A DNA stretch of 5,619 nt from an uncultured Sutterella sp. (lineage in GTDB: Bacteria > Pseudomonadota > Gammaproteobacteria > Burkholderiales > Burkholderiaceae_F), in contig USHK01000096.1 in the NCBI GenBank assembly GCA_900554375.1, positions 1 to 5,619 of the forward strand, given 5' to 3'. The position numbers and the translations under genes are program-made. Shown in pieces: positions 1-5,236 of the stretch (the first letter of the stretch is position 1; each line of letters opens with the position of its first letter). The notes beneath the pieces are model-generated. The model was given only the letters and a program-made list of their open reading frames with translations, did no database searches and was not told the origin of the DNA.

Positions 1-15
1 GTGTATAAGAGACAG
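1..15. other. Residual Nextera/Tn5 adapter (non-genomic)
   Basis: The first 15 bases, GTGTATAAGAGACAG, are identical to the last 15 bases of the 19-bp Tn5 mosaic end used in Nextera libraries (AGATGTGTATAAGAGACAG). They sit at the extreme left edge and abut an open reading frame that would otherwise continue upstream. Genomic sequence therefore begins at about base 16. The four residues these bases would encode in the following frame (C-I-R-D) do not fit the expected strand before a FAD-binding glycine motif, which supports an artefact. Confidence 0.95.
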
Positions 16-16
16 A

Positions 17-1324
17 TCGGGAGGTGCCGGGCTCTGTGCAGCTTGTGCAGCCATACAAGCAGGTGCCAAAAGTATTTTTATTGCAGAAAGATCCCCTACC
101 GTCGGCGGCCACACCATTCTCTCCACAGGCACTGTAGCGGCTGTGTGGCCAAAATTGCAGAAGCCTCTAGGCATCGATGATTCCTGGGAGTTAATGGCTT
201 CTCAAATGGTCGACATCGGAAAAACAAATGATCCTAACCTCGTGAGAGTTCTCTGCCAAAACTCGGGAGACGCCCTGCAGTGGATGGAGGACCTGGGAGT
301 TAGATGGCGTAGAGATGTCAGAAAAATTTTCGGCTGCCCAAACGTAAGAGGCTTTAAAACCCACAATGCCAGAAGCGGTTTCGATTATGTGATAGCGGCC
401 CTTACTTTCATCAGGAAAAACAACGTCAATATCTTTACCAACACAGAGCTTACTTCAATCGAACTTTCTCAGACCGGCGACATAAAAGGTGCCGTTTTCA
501 CGGTTGGGCGAAACAAGACGATGAGGCTCAAGACCAAAAAGTTAATTCTCGCTACAGGAGGATTTACTGCAAATCGAGAGTTGCTTTCTAATTTTGCGGC
601 GGATATAACGCCAGAAATGAAGCCTTCTGCCAATCCGAAGGGGCTGCTTTATGACGGCTGCGACGGGCGCGCAATGATAGAAGCTAGCCTGTGTGGGGCA
701 CGATTGCTGAACTTGGATGCAGTTCAAATTATTCCCATGGGCGGAGGAAGAACAGAACTAGAAAACGGCTTCGATATTTGGATAAATTCTCTCGGAGAAA
801 GATTCGTTAAGGAAGGCTGTCCGTGGAAAGAATTAAAGGCCGCCATTGACCAACAAGGCGGAAGCCGACTGTGGGTTCTTTCTGCACCGCATGGAAGTGA
901 GACCGAAAACATCGAATCAAAACTCTTAGATGGCAGTTTAAAAATTGCAAATTCATGGGATGAGCTGGCTGAGATCCTGCAAGTGCCAAGAGAAAAAATT
1001 CAGCAAACGGTTTCTGAATATAACGGCTGCGTATCCGGGAAAATCACCGGCTTAATAGAAACCGCCGAGTCTGCTCGTCCTCTGCGAGGCCCCCCCTTTT
1101 ACATCGGTCCAGTCAAGTTGACCGTTCATACCACACTTGGAGGTTTAGCTATCAACAGCCGATCCGAAGTTATTTCGTCGAGCGGAGAACCGATTCCTGG
1201 ACTTTACGCTGCGGGAGAGGTGACAGGGGGGATTCATGGACAAGATAAAATGGCTGGCACCGGCATGACCGAGAATTTCGTGTTTGGAAGAATCGCAGGA
1301 ACTAATGCTGTTAACTGCATTTGA
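17..1324 (+). CDS. FAD-dependent reductase, fumarate reductase flavoprotein-like, 5'-truncated
   Basis: Partial FAD_binding_2 flavoprotein with 435 visible codons; the N-terminus is lost at the contig edge. A GTG at 143 is not the real start. The frame is open upstream and encodes the Rossmann motif SGGAG (17-31), then the ribose-binding Glu (codon 86-88) and a GG-H-T segment typical of the family. Other landmarks are LATGGF (near 545-565), GERFVKE (near 797-817) and the C-terminal PGLYAAGEVTGGIHG block (1196-1240), which contacts FAD. The active site is altered compared with Shewanella Fcc3. QAHPT is replaced by QIIPM, the catalytic Arg position by Trp (codon 824-826) and the second substrate-binding Arg by Lys (1247-1249), whereas one His (1127-1129) remains. 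The substrate is therefore probably not fumarate and is unknown. Export cannot be judged because the signal region is missing. Arginine codons are mostly AGA/AGG/CGA, unlike the leftward flavoprotein gene. Confidence 0.9.
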   Translation, partial: SGGAGLCAACAAIQAGAKSIFIAERSPTVGGHTILSTGTVAAVWPKLQKPLGIDDSWELMASQMVDIGKTNDPNLVRVLCQNSGDALQWMEDLGVRWRRDVRKIFGCPNVRGFKTHNARSGFDYVIAALTFIRKNNVNIFTNTELTSIELSQTGDIKGAVFTVGRNKTMRLKTKKLILATGGFTANRELLSNFAADITPEMKPSANPKGLLYDGCDGRAMIEASLCGARLLNLDAVQIIPMGGGRTELENGFDIWINSLGERFVKEGCPWKELKAAIDQQGGSRLWVLSAPHGSETENIESKLLDGSLKIANSWDELAEILQVPREKIQQTVSEYNGCVSGKITGLIETAESARPLRGPPFYIGPVKLTVHTTLGGLAINSRSEVISSSGEPIPGLYAAGEVTGGIHGQDKMAGTGMTENFVFGRIAGTNAVNCI

Positions 1325-1394
1325 ATCTGCCAGTTCTAAACTGAGCGGCTCACTTTTTAACTGCAGTTTCTTATGAGACTGCTGCCACTTAGAT

Positions 1395-1437
1395 GGCCTT
1401 CGGCCTCCTCCCTCGGGAGGATATTCAGACGAAGGCC
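1395..1437. other. Two-stem hairpin in the spacer between the rightward genes
   Basis: The 162-base spacer 1325-1486 holds an outer perfect 8-bp stem, GGCCTTCG (1395-1402) with CGAAGGCC (1430-1437). It encloses an inner stem, TCCTCC (1406-1411) with GGAGGA (1416-1421), around a CTCG loop. There is no run of T after it on either strand, so it is not a classical intrinsic terminator. It could be an RNA structure that halts or stabilises the upstream transcript, a leader structure for the downstream gene, or a dispersed palindromic repeat. A weaker 4-bp hairpin (TGAG-CGG-CTCA) followed by CTTTTT lies near 1341-1356 and may be a poor terminator for the upstream gene. I see no convincing promoter in this spacer. 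Confidence 0.6.
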
Positions 1438-1474
1438 GGTTCTCTAAACTTTCTCCATCATTAAATAAATTTTC

Positions 1475-1480
1475 AAGGAG
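1475..1480 (+). promoter_or_regulatory. Shine-Dalgarno site of the Tat-exported flavoprotein gene
   Basis: AAGGAG lies 6 bases before the ATG at 1487. It fixes that start, which also gives a complete twin-arginine signal peptide. Confidence 0.85.
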
Positions 1481-1486
1481 AAGCAA

Positions 1487-2989
1487 ATGAGTCTGTCTCG
1501 TCGTTTATTTCTTTCTTCCGCGGCTGTTGCTCCCACAGTTTTTCTGCCGGCTTCCGCCGCCTTGGCCCCTAAGCATTGGGACACGGAATGTGCTGTGTTA
1601 GTAATTGGCGGCGGTGCTGCCGGAATAACCGCAGCAGTATCTGCTGCTGAAGCGGGTGCTGGAAAAGTTGTCTTACTCGAAAAGAACGTCACCCTTTTCC
1701 AGAATTCGACTACATACTCCAATGGCTTATTTAGTGCTGCAAGTACAAAAGCACAGGTACGACAAGGCGTTAAGGATCCTGGTGCCGAAGTGTTCGCACA
1801 AGAAATTATGAAAAGTGGGCACGGCTTCAACGACAAACATCTCGTAGAAATATTTGCCCATAATTCTGGAGAGACTATCAATTGGCTTGAAGACAAGGGC
1901 ATTCATTTCAAACTCGTCCCGAACCCTGCTTTTGGCGTCCTCCGTATGCATCACAATGGAACAGAATCCGGAGCTATATACATTGAAGTTTTATCCAAGG
2001 AAGCTAAACGCCTTGGTGTGGACGTTATGCTCAACACAAAAGCGCTTGAGCTTGTCACAAACAACAGTGCCTCTGCTGTAATCGGCGTCGTTGCATCCAG
2101 TAAGGGAAAAACAATCAACATCAAAGTCACAAAGGGCGTGATCATCTGCAGCGGCGGATTTATGGGGAGTGCCTCGATGATTGATAAATACCTGCTTCCC
2201 TTTAGAGGTGCTGTCAGCTGTGCATCCCCAGCAAGCACAGGGGATGGCTTATTGATGGCACAAAAAATTGGCGCAGATACTTTCCTTTTGGACCAGGGTG
2301 CGGTTTATTGTTATGGCGTGCCTGTAGATTTGAGCAAGAGACGCGGTCTTATTTTCCGCGGTAATGTTTTCGGTATTTACGGAAGTATTGCCGTAGGCGA
2401 CAACGGGAAGCGATTTGTGGCAGATGAGTTAGGTTCTGCCGGCGCTGGTAAAATTGCAGCTCAGCACGGATTTAAGCACACTTACATCATCGCTACTGAG
2501 GCCCAATTACAAGACTTCATGGAACATGACAAGTCCCAAGTGATTGGCTGGTCTCAGGATAAGTTCAAAGAAGAACTTAAAAATCCCAATGGCTTCGCGA
2601 AAAAAGCCAATACCATTGCAGAACTTGCCACTAAGTTAGACTTAGACCCCAAAACCTTGGAAGAAACGATCTCTCGTTACAACAGCTTCGTTAAGAAAGA
2701 TCATGATGACGACTTCAATAGAAAGTGCATTAAGGGTGACTTCCAAAATGGGCCTTTCTATGGATTCATTTGCCAGCCAGTAGCTATGGCCAACTTGGGT
2801 GGTCTGCATGCAGGCAGTAATATGGAAATCGTCGATGTGTACAACAAGCCTATCCAGCACCTCTACGCAGCTGGAGAAGCAATTGGCGGCGTCCATGGCG
2901 ATTCTTATGCCGGTGGAAACTCAATCGGATCTTCCATCACTATTGGTAGATACCTAGGAAAGTTAGTAGCTAAAAACAAACCAATTTAA
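1487..2989 (+). CDS. Tat-exported FAD-dependent reductase of the fumarate reductase flavoprotein superfamily, substrate unknown
   Basis: Complete 500-residue FAD_binding_2 protein. The N-terminus is a twin-arginine signal (SRRLFL at 4-9, then a hydrophobic stretch and ASA before a likely cut after residue 24), so it is probably exported folded with FAD bound. The FAD site is GGGAAG (41-46) with Glu65 for the ribose, CSGGF (221-225), and the C-terminal YAAGEAIGGVHG block (460-471). The fumarate reductase active site is absent: QAHPT is replaced by GAVYC (271-275), the catalytic Arg region after KRFV (308-311) reads ADELGSAGAGK, the paired His become Met-Ala (434-435), and the second Arg becomes Tyr474 in SYAGGN. 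A carboxylate substrate bound as in fumarate reductase is therefore unlikely. Tyr474 resembles the flavin-facing Tyr of ketosteroid dehydrogenases, but this does not establish a steroid substrate. There is no heme motif, so electrons must come from a separate donor. It could be co-transcribed with the truncated gene upstream. Confidence 0.92.
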   Translation: MSLSRRLFLSSAAVAPTVFLPASAALAPKHWDTECAVLVIGGGAAGITAAVSAAEAGAGKVVLLEKNVTLFQNSTTYSNGLFSAASTKAQVRQGVKDPGAEVFAQEIMKSGHGFNDKHLVEIFAHNSGETINWLEDKGIHFKLVPNPAFGVLRMHHNGTESGAIYIEVLSKEAKRLGVDVMLNTKALELVTNNSASAVIGVVASSKGKTINIKVTKGVIICSGGFMGSASMIDKYLLPFRGAVSCASPASTGDGLLMAQKIGADTFLLDQGAVYCYGVPVDLSKRRGLIFRGNVFGIYGSIAVGDNGKRFVADELGSAGAGKIAAQHGFKHTYIIATEAQLQDFMEHDKSQVIGWSQDKFKEELKNPNGFAKKANTIAELATKLDLDPKTLEETISRYNSFVKKDHDDDFNRKCIKGDFQNGPFYGFICQPVAMANLGGLHAGSNMEIVDVYNKPIQHLYAAGEAIGGVHGDSYAGGNSIGSSITIGRYLGKLVAKNKPI

Positions 2990-3027
2990 CTGATCTTTAA
3001 ATTTTACAAGGCTAGGTAGCCATTACA

Positions 3028-3058
3028 GGGGCAGCAAAAGGTTGCCCCTTTGTTTTTT
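3028..3058 (+). terminator. Rho-independent terminator for the Tat-exported flavoprotein gene
   Basis: GGGGCAGC (3028-3035) pairs with GTTGCCCC (3041-3048), with one G-U pair, around an AAAAG loop. TTTGTTTTTT follows directly. It begins 39 bases after the stop codon of the rightward gene. Stem, loop and U-tract are all textbook. Confidence 0.93.
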
Positions 3059-3061
3059 AAC

Positions 3062-3126
3062 AAAGACTGTCTTCTCGGGAAACCAAAACGCCCCGAAGGG
3101 CGTCCTGGTTCTCAAGAAGAGTCTTT
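3062..3126 (-). terminator. Nested hairpin terminator for the leftward genes, possibly bidirectional
   Basis: Read leftward, ACGCCC-TTCG-GGGCGT (3103-3088) is a stem with a stable UUCG tetraloop, followed by TTTTGGTTT. It starts about 24 bases past the stop codon of the leftward flavoprotein gene. The core is nested in flanking arms that also pair: AACCA (3081-3085) with TGGTT (3106-3110), TCTTCT (3070-3075) with AGAAGA (3115-3120), and AAAGAC (3062-3067) with GTCTTT (3121-3126). Read rightward, the outer arm ends in a run of five T, so it may also back up the terminator at 3028-3058. Confidence 0.85.
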
Positions 3127-4536
3127 TTACTTATTCATATAGTTAGCAGCATTCGAACCAGCAATGCGACCGAATGTAATGATATCGGCAACAGCGTTTC
3201 CGCCGATACGATTACCGCCGTGAACACCGCCTGTCACTTCACCGGCAGCATAGAGTCCGGGAATCGGTTTGGCTGTCACACCGATCACTTCAGCGTTCTT
3301 GTTAATTCTCACGCCGCCCATAGTATGGTGGATAGCCGGAGTAATCTGCACGGCATACATCGGCCAAACATTATTGGCGGCAACCATTTCCGGACGACCG
3401 AAAGCGTCGTCTTTCTTAGTCTCGAAGGCCTTGTGGTACTGATCCATTGTGGCCTTGAGATTCTTAGCCGGAACGCCCATGGCTTTGGCTAATTCGTCCA
3501 CGTTCTTGCCGGAAACCATCAAGCCCTGAGAAACATAACCGGCAGCCAGCTTGTTGGATTTAACCAGCTTGTCGTCGATCAGAAGCCACGCTTTTCCTGT
3601 CGGCTGGGCTAGAACAGCAGCGGCAACAACGTCGCGCGGCTGAAGTTCATTGACAAAGCGATTGCCTTCATTGTTGACGAGGTACCCGCCTCGGGCTCTC
3701 ATGGATTCAGAAATCAGAATGCCTTTAACAGGAACAACGGTCGGGTGGGCTTGAATCTCTCTCAAATCAACGAAAGTTGCACCGACACCTTTGGCCAGTT
3801 CAAGACCTTCACCCAATGCGCCGGGCTGGTTCGTTGTAGCAAAACCTTTGTATTCCGGCCTTAAAGAAGAAATCAGCTTGGCATTTGCGCCGAATCCGCC
3901 GGTAGCCAGCACGACAGCCTTGGCATCAATCGTGTAGTCCTTCTTGTCTTTGCCTTTTGTTTCAACTTTCACGCCGGAGATCTTGCCGTCTTTGGTCACT
4001 AATTCTGTAACCTGGTTAAGCGGACGAATTTCAATCGTCGGAATCTTCTTAGCGGTACCGTAAAGAACCTTCATCACAGACTGTCCGACTGCAGAACCGT
4101 CACAAGGTCCGTGACCGCGGGCAACTGTCTGTCCCCCGCCGCGGCCCATACGATGGCAGAAAGGAGCGCCTAAGGAGAGGAGCCAAGCTTCGGCGTCTTT
4201 GGCGTTCTCAGCCAGAGTCAGTGTCAGCTCAGGATTGTTGAGATAGTGACCGCCCTTCTGAGCATCCATACTCATGCGCATGGCAGAATCGTTCATGATG
4301 CCGTGTTCAAGCTGTTGGAGCGTACCTGCAGCATTCATACCGCCTTCACTGCGGAGCGTATTTCCGCCGATGATCGGCATTTTTTCAAGTACGATAACTT
4401 TCTTACCCTGCTGAGCTGCCATGATGGCGGCAGAAAGACCGGCTCCGCCGGAACCCACGACAACAAGGTCAGTTTCTTCAGCGTTCACTACTCCGAAAGC
4501 CAGGGCGGAAACAAGTGCGATGCAAATTTTTTTCAT
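3127..4536 (-). CDS. Periplasmic fumarate reductase-type flavoprotein (heme-less FccA/IfcA flavin domain)
   Basis: Complete 469-residue flavoprotein with a Sec signal peptide (MKK start, hydrophobic core, likely cut after VNA at residue 19). It matches the flavin and clamp domains of Shewanella flavocytochrome c3 without the N-terminal tetraheme domain. FAD site: GSGGAG (28-33), Glu51, ATGGF (211-215), and GLYAAGEVTGGVHG (427-440). Active-site positions mapped by motif and spacing to Fcc3 are His264 (QAHPT), Ser276-Glu277 and Arg280 (SESMR; Thr-Glu in Fcc3), the proton-donor Arg301 (ELQPRD), His403-His404 (HHTMGG) and Arg443 (GGNRIGG). Spacings equal those in Fcc3 as I recall it (12, 24, 102 and 40 residues). 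Fumarate, or a close unsaturated carboxylate such as a methacrylate- or acrylate-type compound, is the likely electron acceptor. Electrons must come from a separate cytochrome or quinol dehydrogenase. It is transcribed away from the two-component genes, 76 bases after the regulator stop, with a palindrome in the gap. Arginine codons are mainly CGC/CGT, in keeping with good expression. Confidence 0.93.
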   Translation of the reverse strand: MKKICIALVSALAFGVVNAEETDLVVVGSGGAGLSAAIMAAQQGKKVIVLEKMPIIGGNTLRSEGGMNAAGTLQQLEHGIMNDSAMRMSMDAQKGGHYLNNPELTLTLAENAKDAEAWLLSLGAPFCHRMGRGGGQTVARGHGPCDGSAVGQSVMKVLYGTAKKIPTIEIRPLNQVTELVTKDGKISGVKVETKGKDKKDYTIDAKAVVLATGGFGANAKLISSLRPEYKGFATTNQPGALGEGLELAKGVGATFVDLREIQAHPTVVPVKGILISESMRARGGYLVNNEGNRFVNELQPRDVVAAAVLAQPTGKAWLLIDDKLVKSNKLAAGYVSQGLMVSGKNVDELAKAMGVPAKNLKATMDQYHKAFETKKDDAFGRPEMVAANNVWPMYAVQITPAIHHTMGGVRINKNAEVIGVTAKPIPGLYAAGEVTGGVHGGNRIGGNAVADIITFGRIAGSNAANYMNK

Positions 4537-4542
4537 TTGTGA

Positions 4543-4549
4543 TCTCCTT
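4543..4549 (-). promoter_or_regulatory. Shine-Dalgarno site of the leftward flavoprotein gene
   Basis: Read leftward, AAGGAGA ends 6 bases before the ATG at 4536-4534. It is strong and fixes the start that yields the intact signal peptide. Confidence 0.87.
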
Positions 4550-4588
4550 AGTGGATTTGAATTCGATAACTAAATTTTTGCGCACCGC

Positions 4589-4602
4589 GGTACTTAAGTA
4601 CC
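4589..4602. promoter_or_regulatory. Perfect 14-bp palindrome, candidate operator for the response regulator
   Basis: GGTACTTAAGTACC is its own reverse complement and lies in the 76-base gap between the regulator stop and the leftward flavoprotein start, 53-66 bases before the ATG. Its half-site TACTTA resembles the TACYYMT heptamer known for NarL-family regulators, but with a different spacing. It overlaps another palindrome, ACCGCGGT (4584-4591). A weak -10-like TTTAGT (4574-4569, leftward) lies about 24 bases downstream of its centre, which would put the palindrome at about -35, a usual activator position. The promoter itself is not convincing. The role as operator is inferred from position and symmetry. 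Confidence 0.55.
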
Positions 4603-4612
4603 CTGACAAATA

Positions 4613-5236
4613 TCAAGAAAGTGCGTTTTCTTCGAGGTGAGACAGTAATCTCACTAATTCCGAAACGTTCTGTACCCCCAATTTATGGAGCCCTTTTTGA
4701 CGATGAACCTCAATCGTTCTCGGAGAAAGCCCGAGACGCTCGCTGACCTCTTTGTTAATCAGACCTTTAGCAATCAGCAATAGGATTTGTTTTTCCCGAG
4801 ACGTCAGCGTCTGAAATCTCTTCTTTTCTTCCTCTTCTGAAATCGTCCAGCCTCTGTGAGTTTCGTCATATCGAACTGCTTTTGCCACGGCTGACAGGAG
4901 TCTCTCCTCGTTAATCGGCTTTTGGATGAAGTCGATGGCTCCGTCCTTCATAGCCTGCACCGCCATATCTACGTCTCCGTGCCCGGTCAGAAAAATCACC
5001 GGAACCTCGTAGTTTCTTTCGCGCAGGCGCCGGTAAAGCTCTAGACCGTTCATCTCAGGCATGGCAACATCAAGAATAAGGCATCCGATTAATGAAGGAC
5101 GGTCTTCTACCAAAAATTCCGAGCCTTTCTCATAGGCCTCAACTGTCCACCCTTCGGACTCCAGAAGAAATTTCAGCGCCTTGCGTACAAGGGCCTCATC
5201 ATCAACAATACGGATAATCGGACTCGCAGTCGTCAT
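4613..5236 (-). CDS. Two-component response regulator, FixJ/TtrR type (REC plus LuxR-type HTH)
   Basis: Complete 207-residue cytoplasmic DNA-binding regulator. The receiver domain (about 5-120) has the acidic pair Asp12-Asp13, phosphoacceptor Asp56 in LILDVAMPEMNG, Thr84 in FLTGHGD and Lys106 in QKPI, so it should be phosphorylated normally. A short charged linker (SEEEEKKR, 133-140) leads to a GerE/LuxR helix-turn-helix (about 143-200) with LTSREKQILLLIAKG and the recognition-helix segment SPRTIEVHR (171-179). Length and order match FixJ, TtrR, DctR and StyR. Its ATG lies inside the end of the kinase gene (ATGA overlap), so the two are translationally coupled and almost certainly partners. 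The gene next downstream encodes the Sec-exported flavoprotein, with a palindrome between. That is the expected arrangement for a regulator of an alternative electron-acceptor reductase. The ligand sensed cannot be read from this protein. Confidence 0.95.
   Translation of the reverse strand: MTTASPIIRIVDDEALVRKALKFLLESEGWTVEAYEKGSEFLVEDRPSLIGCLILDVAMPEMNGLELYRRLRERNYEVPVIFLTGHGDVDMAVQAMKDGAIDFIQKPINEERLLSAVAKAVRYDETHRGWTISEEEEKKRFQTLTSREKQILLLIAKGLINKEVSERLGLSPRTIEVHRQKGLHKLGVQNVSELVRLLSHLEENALS

Noticed and set aside
143..1324. GTG at 143 as the start of a 393-residue protein
   Set aside because: The same frame upstream encodes the FAD-binding Rossmann motif, so the gene is truncated at the window edge and this GTG is an internal Val codon.
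1359..1368. Palindrome AACTGCAGTT in the spacer after the truncated gene
   Set aside because: It is short, overlaps several weak pairings, and has no link to a promoter or a known operator; chance is a sufficient explanation.
1444..1902. Leftward open frame of 152 codons opposite the Tat-exported flavoprotein gene
   Set aside because: It is antisense to a clear coding gene, shows no recognisable domain, and is best explained as a shadow. The same applies to the other antisense frames within 542-2896 and 3220-4542.
1487..2989. Assignment of the Tat-exported flavoprotein as a 3-ketosteroid dehydrogenase
   Set aside because: Only the Tyr at one flavin-facing position is suggestive; the surrounding YAGGNSIG differs from the YPGPG-type motif and other family tyrosines cannot be placed by eye.
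17..4536. Heme-binding or covalent flavin (FMN-binding domain) modules in the flavoproteins
   Set aside because: No CXXCH motif and no FMN-binding domain flavinylation segment can be found in any of the three proteins.
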